Made by a program: the position numbers and the translations under genes
In this document: positions 31,403-38,809 of the stretch, piece after piece
Layout: each line of letters begins with the position of its first letter
Position numbering within the stretch: position 1 is the first letter of the stretch
The notes under the pieces: model-generated
The model's database searches: none
The model's input: only the letters and a program-made list of their open reading frames with translations
Told to the model about the DNA's origin: nothing
Source of the DNA: Streptomyces sp. XY006
GTDB lineage: Bacteria > Actinomycetota > Actinomycetes > Streptomycetales > Streptomycetaceae
Direction of reading: 5' to 3'
NCBI RefSeq assembly: GCF_002237655.1
Contig: NZ_NOKT01000012.1
Span: forward strand, 124,001-188,000
Length of the DNA: 64,000 bases

Positions 31403-32566
31403 ATGGACCTGCTGAACACGCTGGTGGACAAGGGGCTTCGGCGCGAGCTGCCGACCCGGGACGAGGCACTGGCCGTCCTCGCGACGTCCGACGACGACCT
31501 GCTCGATGTGGTGGCCGCGGCCGGAAAGGTGCGCCGGCACTGGTTCGGCCGGCGGGTGAAACTCAACTATCTCGTCAATCTGAAGTCGGGCCTGTGCCCC
31601 GAGGACTGCTCGTACTGTTCGCAGCGGCTGGGCTCCGAGGCCGGGATCCTGAAGTACACCTGGCTCAAGCCGGACCAGGCCTCCGACGCCGCCGCGGCCG
31701 GGGTGGCCGGGGGCGCCAAGCGGGTGTGCCTGGTGGCCAGCGGGCGCGGTCCCACCGACCGTGACGTGGACCGGGTCTCCGAGACGATCAAGGCGATCAA
31801 GGAGAACAACGAGGGCGTCGAGGTGTGCGCCTGTCTCGGCCTGCTCTCCGACGGACAGGCCGAGCGGCTGCGCGAGGCCGGCGCCGACGCCTACAACCAC
31901 AACCTGAACACGTCCGAGGCGACGTACGGCGAGATCACCACCACGCACACCTACGCCGACCGGGTCGACACGGTGAACAAGGCGCACGCGGCCGGTCTGT
32001 CCGCCTGCTCCGGGCTGATCGCCGGCATGGGCGAGACGGACGAGGACCTGGTCGACGTCGTGTTCGCGCTGCGCGAGCTGGACCCGGACTCGGTTCCGGT
32101 CAACTTCCTGATCCCGTTCGAGGGCACCCCGCTCGCCAAGGAGTGGAACCTCACCCCGCAGCGGTGCCTGAGGATCCTGGCGATGACCCGGTTCGTCTGC
32201 CCGGACGTCGAGGTGCGGATCGCGGGCGGGCGCGAGGTCCATCTGCGCACCCTGCAGCCGCTCGCGCTGCACCTGGCCAACTCCATCTTCCTGGGCGACT
32301 ACCTCACCAGCGAGGGCCAGGCGGGCAAGGCCGACCTGGAGATGATCGCGGACGCCGGGTTCGAGGTGGAGGGCACCGGCCAGGTGACGCTGCCCGAGCA
32401 CCGGGCCGCGGGCGGCTGCGGAAGCGGCGGTGGCTGCGGCTCCGAGGGTGCCGAGGGGGGCGGCGTGTGCGGCTCCGCGCCGGCCGCGCAGCCCGCCGAG
32501 GTCCGGACCGACCTGGTCGCCGTGCGCCGCCGGGGCGCCGGGACGGACCTCGCGCCCAATGCCTGA
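31403..32566 (+). CDS. bioB: Biotin synthase with Cys/Gly-rich C-terminal tail
   Basis: 387-residue radical-SAM enzyme inserting sulfur into dethiobiotin. The 4Fe-4S cluster ligands are Cys65, Cys69 and Cys72 in GLCPEDCSYCSQRLG; ligands for the 2Fe-2S cluster are in the conserved VCLVASGRGP and CACLGLLS segments, with an Arg in RIAGGREVHL. The ATG at 31403 gives the family start; no strong ribosome site. Beyond the normal end (about residue 330), the protein has a ~55-residue tail rich in Gly, Ala and Cys (Cys339, Cys345, Cys356). First of bioB-bioA-bioD, with 8-nt overlap to bioA. Confidence 0.95.
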   Translation: MDLLNTLVDKGLRRELPTRDEALAVLATSDDDLLDVVAAAGKVRRHWFGRRVKLNYLVNLKSGLCPEDCSYCSQRLGSEAGILKYTWLKPDQASDAAAAGVAGGAKRVCLVASGRGPTDRDVDRVSETIKAIKENNEGVEVCACLGLLSDGQAERLREAGADAYNHNLNTSEATYGEITTTHTYADRVDTVNKAHAAGLSACSGLIAGMGETDEDLVDVVFALRELDPDSVPVNFLIPFEGTPLAKEWNLTPQRCLRILAMTRFVCPDVEVRIAGGREVHLRTLQPLALHLANSIFLGDYLTSEGQAGKADLEMIADAGFEVEGTGQVTLPEHRAAGGCGSGGGCGSEGAEGGGVCGSAPAAQPAEVRTDLVAVRRRGAGTDLAPNA

Positions 32567-33839
32567 GCGGTCGGTCGCCGAGCTGCTGGAACTCGACCGG
32601 CGGCACGTGTGGCACCCGTACGGCCCGATGCCCGGACGGCAGGAACCGCTCGTCGTGGAGTCGGCGAGCGGGGTGCGGCTGCGGCTCGCGGACGGCTCGG
32701 GCGAGCTGGTCGACGGCATGTCGTCCTGGTGGTCGGCGATCCACGGCTACAACCACCCGGTGCTGAACGAGGCCGCGCGCGAGCAGCTCGGGCGGATGAG
32801 CCATGTGATGTTCGGCGGGCTCACCCATGAGCCCGCCGTACGCCTGGCGAAGCTCCTTGTCGACATGTCGCCCGAGGGGCTGGAGCACGTCTTCCTCGCC
32901 GACTCCGGCTCGGTGTCGGTCGAGGTGGCGGTCAAGATGTGTCTGCAGTACTGGCGTTCGCTGGGCCGCCCCGGCAAGCAGCGCCTGCTGACCTGGCGCG
33001 GCGGCTACCACGGCGACACCTGGCAGCCGATGTCGGTGTGCGACCCCGAGGGCGGGATGCACGAGCTGTGGACCGGGGTGCTCCAGCGCCAGGTGTTCGC
33101 GGACCCGCCCCCGGCGGAGTTCGACGAGGCCTACGCCGAACACCTGCGGTCGCTGATCGGGCGGCACGCCGACGAGCTGGCCGCGGTGATCGTCGAACCG
33201 GTGGTGCAGGGCGCGGGCGGGATGCGCTTCCACTCCCCCGCCTATCTGCGGGTGCTGCGCGAGGCGTGCGACGCGCACGGCGTGCTGCTGGTGTTCGACG
33301 AGATCGCGACCGGCTTCGGCCGCACGGGCGCGCTGTTCGCGGCGGAGCACGCGGCGGTGACACCGGACGTGATGTGCGTGGGCAAGGCGCTGACCGGCGG
33401 CTATCTGACGATGGCGGCGACGCTGTGCACCGCGCGGGTGGCCGACGGCATCTCGCGGGGCGAGGTGCCGGTGCTCGCGCACGGCCCGACCTTCATGGGC
33501 AACCCGCTGGCGGCGTCGGTGGCCTGTGCCTCGATCGAGCTGCTGCTGGGGCAGGACTGGCTCGCCGAGGTCAAGCGGATCGAGGCGGGCCTGCGCGAGG
33601 GACTCGCGGCGGCCTCGGACCTGCCGGGCGTGAAGGACGTACGGGTCCTCGGCGCCATCGGGGTGGTGCAGCTGGACCACCCCGTGGACATGAGGGCGGC
33701 GACGGAGGCGGCCGTGCGCGAGGGCGTCTGGCTGCGGCCGTTCCGCGATCTGATCTACACCATGCCGCCGTACGTGACGGGCGACGCGGATCTGGCGCGG
33801 ATCGCCCGGGCGGTGTGCGCGGCGGCGCGGGAGGGATGA
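32559..33839 (+). CDS. bioA: Adenosylmethionine--8-amino-7-oxononanoate transaminase
   Basis: 426-residue class III aminotransferase making 7,8-diaminononanoate with SAM as amino donor. Features: DRRHVWHPYGPM and GMSSWWSAIHGYNHP (substrate), FLADSGSVSVEVAVKM, WRGGYHGDTW, VVQGAGGMRFH, FDEIATGFGRTG and the PLP Lys in CVGKALTGGYL. ATG at 32559 lies inside the bioB stop region, and the stop is one base from bioD, indicating tight coupling. The enzyme is complete. Confidence 0.96.
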   Translation: MPERSVAELLELDRRHVWHPYGPMPGRQEPLVVESASGVRLRLADGSGELVDGMSSWWSAIHGYNHPVLNEAAREQLGRMSHVMFGGLTHEPAVRLAKLLVDMSPEGLEHVFLADSGSVSVEVAVKMCLQYWRSLGRPGKQRLLTWRGGYHGDTWQPMSVCDPEGGMHELWTGVLQRQVFADPPPAEFDEAYAEHLRSLIGRHADELAAVIVEPVVQGAGGMRFHSPAYLRVLREACDAHGVLLVFDEIATGFGRTGALFAAEHAAVTPDVMCVGKALTGGYLTMAATLCTARVADGISRGEVPVLAHGPTFMGNPLAASVACASIELLLGQDWLAEVKRIEAGLREGLAAASDLPGVKDVRVLGAIGVVQLDHPVDMRAATEAAVREGVWLRPFRDLIYTMPPYVTGDADLARIARAVCAAAREG

Positions 33840-33840
33840 C

Positions 33841-34566
33841 ATGCCGGTACTGGTGATCACGGGCACGGGCACGGAGGTCGGCAAGACGGTCGTGACCGCG
33901 GCCGTCGCCGCGACGGCGCTGGCGGCCGGCCGGTCGGTGGCCGTGCTGAAGGCCGCGCAGACGGGCGTGCTCCCGGGCGAACCGGGGGACGCGGCGGAGG
34001 TCGCGCGCCTGGCGGGCCCGGTGACGACGGCCGAACTGGCCCGCTATCCGGAACCGTTGGCCCCGGCCACGGCCGCGCGCCGGGCCGGCCGGGCCCCGGT
34101 GCATCCGCACGAGGTCGCGGAGGCCGCCGCCAAGCTGGCCACCGAGCACGACCTGGTGCTGGTGGAGGGAGCGGGCGGACTGCTCGTGCGGTTCGACGCG
34201 GCCGGCGGCACCCTGGCGGACGCGGCCGGGCTGCTGTCCGCGCCCGTGCTGGTCGTGACCGCGGCGGGCCTGGGCACCCTGAACACGACAGAGCTGACCG
34301 CGCGGGAACTGCGCTCCCGGGGGCTGGACCTCGCCGGGCTGGTGATCGGCAGCTGGCCCGCCGAACCGGACCTCGCCGCCCGCTGCAATCTCGCCGACCT
34401 GCCGGACGTGACCCGGGCGCCGCTGCTGGGGTCCGTGCCCGCCGGGTCGGCGGCCCTGTCCCCCGCGCGTTTCCGCGCCGCGGCCCCGCAGTGGCTGGCG
34501 CCCCGGCTGGACGGTTCGTGGGACGTGGAGGCGTTCCGGACGCGGGAGGCGCCCGGGGCGCCGTGA
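33841..34566 (+). CDS. bioD: Dethiobiotin synthetase
   Basis: 241-residue ATP-dependent carboxylase closing the ureido ring of biotin. P-loop ITGTGTEVGKTVVTAA at the N-terminus, LKAAQTGV (substrate Lys), VEGAGGLLVRF and TAAGLGTLNTTELTA. ATG at 33841 one base after the bioA stop. Last gene of bioBAD. No bioC, bioH or other pimelate genes are nearby. Confidence 0.95.
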   Translation: MPVLVITGTGTEVGKTVVTAAVAATALAAGRSVAVLKAAQTGVLPGEPGDAAEVARLAGPVTTAELARYPEPLAPATAARRAGRAPVHPHEVAEAAAKLATEHDLVLVEGAGGLLVRFDAAGGTLADAAGLLSAPVLVVTAAGLGTLNTTELTARELRSRGLDLAGLVIGSWPAEPDLAARCNLADLPDVTRAPLLGSVPAGSAALSPARFRAAAPQWLAPRLDGSWDVEAFRTREAPGAP

Positions 34567-34649
34567 TGCCCGCGGGGCACGGAGTGAAACCGGCGCGGTC
34601 GTTTCCCGCGTGTTGACCTTCGTACGCGATCACCGTCGAAGGGAAGCCC

Positions 34650-35549
34650 GTGCACACCGAACAGCCACGTCCCTCCCGCCGTGCGGCACTCGTGCTGGGT
34701 ACGGCCGCCGCTCTCGCACTGGGCGGCGGCACGGCCCACGCGTCACCGGGCAGCGGCTCCGTCACCGCCCGGCTGCGGCGGCTGGAGCGGGAGCACACCG
34801 CACGGCTGGGCGTCTACGCCCGTAATCTGCGCACGGGCCGGACGGTGGCGTACCGGTCCGACGAACGCTTCCCGATGGCCTCCGTGTTCAAGACGCTCGC
34901 GGCGGCGGCCGTGCTGCGCGACCTCGACCGCGACGGCGAGTTCCTGGCCCGGCGCATCCACTACACCCGGGCCTATGTGACGAAGTCCGGATACTCCCCG
35001 GTCACCGAGCAGCACGTCGCGACCGGCATGACCGTCGGTGAACTGTGCGACGCCACCATCCGCTTCAGCGACAACACCGCCGGCAACCTGCTGCTGAAGG
35101 AGCTGGGCGGACCGACCGCGATCACCCGGTTCGCCCGCTCGGTCGGTGACGGGGTCACCCGGCTGGACCGCTGGGAGCCCGAGCTCAACAGCGCGGAACC
35201 GTGGCGCCTGACGGACACGACCACCCCGCGCGCCATCGGCCTGACCTACGCCCGGCTCGTGCTGGGCGACGCGCTGGCGCCGCGGGACCGGGCCCGGCTC
35301 ACGGACTGGCTGCTGCGCAACACCACCAGTACCGAGAAGTTCCGCAAGGCCCTGCCCGCCGACTGGCTGATCGCCGACAAGACCGGCGGCGGGCGCTACG
35401 GCGGCAATCACGACGTGGGCATCACCTGGCCCCCGGACGGTCCGCCGATCGTGATGTCCGTGCTGACGACCCAGCCGGAGGAGGACGCCCCGGCCGACAA
35501 TCCGCTGGTGGCGAAGACGGCCGCGCTGCTGGCCGCGGAACTCGCCTAG
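34650..35549 (+). CDS. Class A beta-lactamase, Tat-exported
   Basis: 299-residue serine beta-lactamase. Active-site boxes are complete: Ser78 in MASVFK (SxxK), SDN at 140-142, EPELN with the general base Glu176, and KTG at 244-246. N-terminus PSRRAALVLGTAAALALGGG carries a twin-arginine motif, indicating Tat export with cleavage near AHA. GTG at 34650 follows GAAGGGA. Streptomyces chromosomes commonly carry such enzymes with weak to moderate penicillinase activity. Located 83 bp after bioD, likely with its own promoter. Substrate range cannot be read from the sequence. Confidence 0.94.
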   Translation: MHTEQPRPSRRAALVLGTAAALALGGGTAHASPGSGSVTARLRRLEREHTARLGVYARNLRTGRTVAYRSDERFPMASVFKTLAAAAVLRDLDRDGEFLARRIHYTRAYVTKSGYSPVTEQHVATGMTVGELCDATIRFSDNTAGNLLLKELGGPTAITRFARSVGDGVTRLDRWEPELNSAEPWRLTDTTTPRAIGLTYARLVLGDALAPRDRARLTDWLLRNTTSTEKFRKALPADWLIADKTGGGRYGGNHDVGITWPPDGPPIVMSVLTTQPEEDAPADNPLVAKTAALLAAELA

Positions 35550-35629
35550 CCCGGGGCGGGACGTCGTGGGACGCCTGGCTCGTCGCCGGCGCGGTCGGCG
35601 TCGCCGGTCTGCCGGCCCTGCACTCCGCC

Positions 35630-36478
35630 GTGCCCAACGGGGCGGGGCGGCTGGGGAGCCTCCTGGAGACGTTTCTGCCCTGGACGGGCGCGGCCGTGCC
35701 GGTGCTCGTCGCGTCGGCCCTGTGGGCGCGGTCGAAGGCGGGGCTGCTCGCCTGTGCGGTGCCCGCGCTGGTCTGGTGCTGGATGTTCGGGGGTCTGTGG
35801 TTCGCCTCGTCCCCGGGGCCGCACGAGCTGACCGTCGTCCAGCACAACGTCGCCGACGACAACGCCGACCCCGCCGGCACGGCCCGCGCCCTGCTGGCCT
35901 CAGGCGCCGGGCTGGTGGCCGTCCAGGAGCTGACGGCGGCGGCACGGCCCCGGTACCAGGACGTCCTCGGGGCCTCCCACCCGCACCGGGCCGTTCACGG
36001 CACGGTGGGGCTCTGGTCGGCCTGGCCGCTGTCGGACGTGCGGCCCGTGGACATCCGGCCCGAGGGGTTCCCGGCGAGCTGGCGGCGCGGTCTGCGGGCC
36101 ACCGTGTCCGCGCCGGGCGGGCCGATCGCGGTGTACGTGGTCCACCTGCCGTCCGTCCGCCTCGGGCCGACGGGGCTGGCGTCGGCGGCCCGGGACGAGA
36201 GCGCGGCCCTGCTCGGGGCCCGGATCGCGGACGACCCGGCCGGGCGGCTGCTGGTCGTGGGCGATCTCAACGGCACGGTGTGGGACCGCGGGCTCGGGCC
36301 GCTCACCGGGCAACTGGACGCCCCGGAGGCGGGGTTCGCGTTCAGCTGGCCTGCCGCCCTGCCGGTGGCGCGGATCGACCAGGTGCTGGGGCGGGGCGTC
36401 GAGGTGACGCGGGTGGCGGCGCTGGAGGCGACGGGCAGTGACCACCTGCCGGTGCTGGGCCGCGTCCGTCTGCCGTAG
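35630..36478 (+). CDS. Membrane-anchored endonuclease/exonuclease/phosphatase (EEP) family protein
   Basis: EEP-fold domain (about residues 60-282) after two to three hydrophobic segments. Motifs: VQHNVADDNADP, VAVQELTA (metal Glu), VHLPSVRLGPTG, VVGDLNGTVW (catalytic DLN) and GSDHLPV (catalytic His). Substrate could be a nucleic acid, phosphoinositide or sphingolipid-like headgroup. The start is a problem: the frame is hydrophobic and coding-like from about 35552, but its first in-frame start after the beta-lactamase stop is GTG 35630, with no ribosome site. A GTG at 35566, read with one G fewer, would start in frame just at the hydrophobic segment, suggesting a frameshift or sequence error. 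Confidence 0.75.
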   Translation: MPNGAGRLGSLLETFLPWTGAAVPVLVASALWARSKAGLLACAVPALVWCWMFGGLWFASSPGPHELTVVQHNVADDNADPAGTARALLASGAGLVAVQELTAAARPRYQDVLGASHPHRAVHGTVGLWSAWPLSDVRPVDIRPEGFPASWRRGLRATVSAPGGPIAVYVVHLPSVRLGPTGLASAARDESAALLGARIADDPAGRLLVVGDLNGTVWDRGLGPLTGQLDAPEAGFAFSWPAALPVARIDQVLGRGVEVTRVAALEATGSDHLPVLGRVRLP

Positions 36479-36548
36479 CCGGCAGGGGTGGGCCGGGCCC
36501 GTCCGGGGGACAATGCGGGTGAGGCCGGCCTTGTCCAGGGAGGTCCCC

Positions 36549-37226
36549 ATGCCGCTCCGCTCCGGCACGCTGCCGCGGGACGCCGTACGCCATCCGCTGT
36601 TCGCCCGCTGCTACGCCCGTGTCAGCGTCACCGCGGAGACGCGGATGGGCATGGGCCGGGTGCGCGAGAGACTGCTCGGCGGGCTGTCGGGCCGGGTGAT
36701 CGAGATCGGCGCGGGCAACGGCCTGAACTTCGCGCACTACCCGGGCACCGTCTCGGAGGTCGTGGCCATCGAGCCGGAGCGGCGGCTGCGGCAGCTGGCC
36801 GTGGAGGCAGCGCTGCGCGCCGAGGTGCCGGTGGACGTGGTGCCGGGCGCGGCCGAGGCGCTGCCCGTCAAGAGCGAGGGCTTCGACGCGGCGGTGGTGT
36901 CGCTGGTGCTGTGCAGCGTGCGGGACGTGCCCCGGGCGCTCGCGGAGCTGAAGCGGGTGCTGCGGCCGGGCGGTGAGGTGCGGTTCTTCGAGCACGGCCG
37001 GGGCGGCGGACGGGCGATGGGCGCCACGCAGCACGCGCTGGACCGGACGGTGTGGCCGCTGCTGAGCGGGGGCTGCCATCTGTCCCGCGAGCCGGTGCGG
37101 GCGTTGCGCGAGGCCGGTTTCGAACTCGGCCCCTACCGGCGGCTGCTGATGCCGGAACAGGGGCCGGTACTGCCCACGTCGTACTGCGTCCTGGGCACGG
37201 CGTGGCGGCCGGGGGTCAGCGCCTAG
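36549..37226 (+). CDS. Class I SAM-dependent methyltransferase
   Basis: 225-residue methyltransferase of the UbiE/MenG-like (Methyltransf_11) group. SAM-binding motif I is VIEIGAGNGLNFAHYPG, acidic residue in VVAIEPERRLR, motif at AEALPVKSEGFDAAVVSLVL and the LKRVLRPGGEVRFFEH segment. ATG at 36549 with GGGAGG 6 nt upstream. Acts in the cytoplasm on an unknown substrate; the pattern resembles methyltransferases acting on phospholipids or quinones. Stands alone, convergent with the toxin-antitoxin pair. Confidence 0.88.
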   Translation: MPLRSGTLPRDAVRHPLFARCYARVSVTAETRMGMGRVRERLLGGLSGRVIEIGAGNGLNFAHYPGTVSEVVAIEPERRLRQLAVEAALRAEVPVDVVPGAAEALPVKSEGFDAAVVSLVLCSVRDVPRALAELKRVLRPGGEVRFFEHGRGGGRAMGATQHALDRTVWPLLSGGCHLSREPVRALREAGFELGPYRRLLMPEQGPVLPTSYCVLGTAWRPGVSA

Positions 37227-37235
37227 GCCTGCCCG

Positions 37236-37610
37236 TCACAGGCTCCACTGGAGCAGTTCCCGCTCGATGTCGTGGACGGACGCCTCGCCGCTTTTGACCA
37301 GCCGGGCCAGGTCGCGGACCTGTTCGGGTGAGGTGACGACCTTGGCGCCGCTGGCGACGAGGTAGGCGTAGGCGACGGCCGAGGCGAACAGGGCGTTGGA
37401 GCGCTCCAGCGCGGGGACGTGGATCAGCAGTTGCAGCAGCGCGGCGGCGCGGGCGTGCGGGCTGTCGTAGACGGGGACGTCGAATATCCGGGCCTGATGG
37501 CGGGCGACGGCGGCGACGAGGGCTCCCCAGTCGGTGACCTGGGGGTCTCCGGGGGTCTTCTGCTCGGCGAGCATCAGCAGCCAGGCGAGGTCGATCTCCA
37601 GGTTGTTCAA
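37236..37610 (-). CDS. Doc-like (Fic fold) toxin candidate
   Basis: 124-residue protein similar in length and outline to Doc toxins: LEIDLAWLLMLAEQKTPGDP, YDSPHARAAALLQLLIHVPA, LERSNALFASAVAYAYL. Doc/Fic active sites have HxFxDANKR, but here the corresponding element reads HVPALERSN, keeping the His and part of the following helix while losing the Phe, Asp-Ala-Asn-Lys. It may be an inactive or divergent Fic enzyme. Located 4 nt after a ribbon-helix-helix gene, a classical toxin-antitoxin layout in Streptomyces. Activity unproven. Confidence 0.7.
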   Translation of the reverse strand: MNNLEIDLAWLLMLAEQKTPGDPQVTDWGALVAAVARHQARIFDVPVYDSPHARAAALLQLLIHVPALERSNALFASAVAYAYLVASGAKVVTSPEQVRDLARLVKSGEASVHDIERELLQWSL

Positions 37611-37614
37611 CGCT

Positions 37615-37854
37615 TCAGGGGCGACCTTCGCGCGGGCCGTCGCCGTCCGGGCCGAACTCCTCGGCGAAGACCGACTCGTACTGCTTCATGAAGTCGGCGG
37701 CGGCCTCCACGAACGTGTGGCCCACCTCGCCGGTGTCCTGCCGGACCAGTTCCTCGATGTAGCGGTTGACGCTCATCCCCCGGGCCAGGGCGCGCTCACG
37801 GGCGGCGCGGGCGGTGCCCTCGTCGACGCGCACGTTCAGCTGGGTCTTCGCCAT
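37615..37854 (-). CDS. Ribbon-helix-helix antitoxin
   Basis: 79-residue RHH DNA-binding protein: MAKTQLNVRVDEGTARAARE forms the beta strand and first helix, RGMSVNRYIEELVRQD the second helix; the acidic tail likely wraps the Doc-like partner. First gene of the pair. Two GCTAGC sites lie 9-28 bp upstream of the start, typical operator positions for autoregulation. Confidence 0.8.
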   Translation of the reverse strand: MAKTQLNVRVDEGTARAARERALARGMSVNRYIEELVRQDTGEVGHTFVEAAADFMKQYESVFAEEFGPDGDGPREGRP

Positions 37855-37862
37855 ACCTCGAA

Positions 37863-37882
37863 GCTAGCGCGCGGGTGCTAGC
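37863..37882. promoter_or_regulatory. Paired GCTAGC sites upstream of the RHH antitoxin
   Basis: GCTAGC at 37863-37868 and 37877-37882, each self-palindromic, 14 bp centre to centre, giving an overall inverted repeat. RHH antitoxins bind such repeated short palindromes. Located 8 bp upstream of the antitoxin start codon. Confidence 0.55.
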
Positions 37883-37989
37883 ACCGGCAAGGCCGCGGTC
37901 CGACCCACGGAGGATGCCGGGTGTGGGCCGGGTCACATTACGCTCGGGCAGAGCCAGGACGTCCTGACGCGACCCTCAAGGAGGCGGCC

Positions 37990-38805
37990 TTGTCGACACC
38001 TGCTGCGGAGCACACCCCCGGCCTCGCGCCGGCCGACGGGATCGCGGCCCGGGCCCGCGGTCTGACCAAGGCCTACGGGTCCGGCGAGACGGCCGTGCTC
38101 GCCCTGGACGCGGTGGACGTGGACGTGGTCCGCGGCCGGTTCACCGCGGTGATGGGGCCGTCGGGCTCCGGCAAGTCCACGCTCATGCACTGCCTGGCCG
38201 GGCTCGACACGGTCTCGGCCGGTCAGGTGTGGCTCGGCGACATCGAGATCACGGGCCTGAAGGAGCGCGAGCTGACGCGGCTGCGCCGGGACCGGATCGG
38301 TTTCATGTTCCAGTCGTTCAACCTGATCCCCACCCTGAACGCGCTGGAGAACATCACCCTCCCGATGGACATCGCCGGCCGGAAGCCCGACGCGCAGTGG
38401 CTGGACCGGGTGATCGACACGCTGGGCCTGCGCGACCGGCTGCGGCACCGGCCGTCGCAGCTGTCCGGCGGCCAGCAGCAGCGCGTGGCCTGTGCGCGGG
38501 CGCTGGCCTCCCGGCCCGAGCTGATCTTCGCGGACGAGCCGACGGGCAACCTGGACTCGCGCGCGGGCCTGGAGGTGCTCGGCTTCCTGCGCGAGGCGGT
38601 GGACCGGCTGGGGCAGACCGTCGTCATGGTCACCCACGACCCGGGGGCCGCCGCCCACTCGGATCTGGTGCTGTTCCTCGGGGACGGCCGGATCGTCGAC
38701 GAGATGCGACGGCCGACCGCGGAGGCCGTACTGGAACGTATGAAGCGTTTCGACGTGATCCGCACGCGGTCCGAGGGCGCCCCGGCGCCGGCCGAGGAGA
38801 ACTGA
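37990..38805 (+). CDS. ABC transporter ATPase, MacB/LolD type
   Basis: 271-residue ATPase: Walker A MGPSGSGKSTLMH, Q-loop FMFQSFNLIPTLNA, signature LSGGQQQRVACARALA, Walker B LIFADEPTGNLDS, switch His VTHDPG. The start is TTG at 37990, chosen because AAGGAGG lies just upstream and residues before it are not conserved. Four bases separate it from the FtsX-like permease gene. The pair forms a MacB-type mechanotransmission exporter. Substrate unknown. Confidence 0.93.
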   Translation: MSTPAAEHTPGLAPADGIAARARGLTKAYGSGETAVLALDAVDVDVVRGRFTAVMGPSGSGKSTLMHCLAGLDTVSAGQVWLGDIEITGLKERELTRLRRDRIGFMFQSFNLIPTLNALENITLPMDIAGRKPDAQWLDRVIDTLGLRDRLRHRPSQLSGGQQQRVACARALASRPELIFADEPTGNLDSRAGLEVLGFLREAVDRLGQTVVMVTHDPGAAAHSDLVLFLGDGRIVDEMRRPTAEAVLERMKRFDVIRTRSEGAPAPAEEN

Positions 38806-38809
38806 TCCG

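Noticed and set aside
35201..35629. Long N-terminal extension of the EEP protein over the beta-lactamase gene
   Set aside because: It would overlap an intact beta-lactamase gene by about 350 bp and reads as Arg/Gly/Asp-rich shadow sequence.
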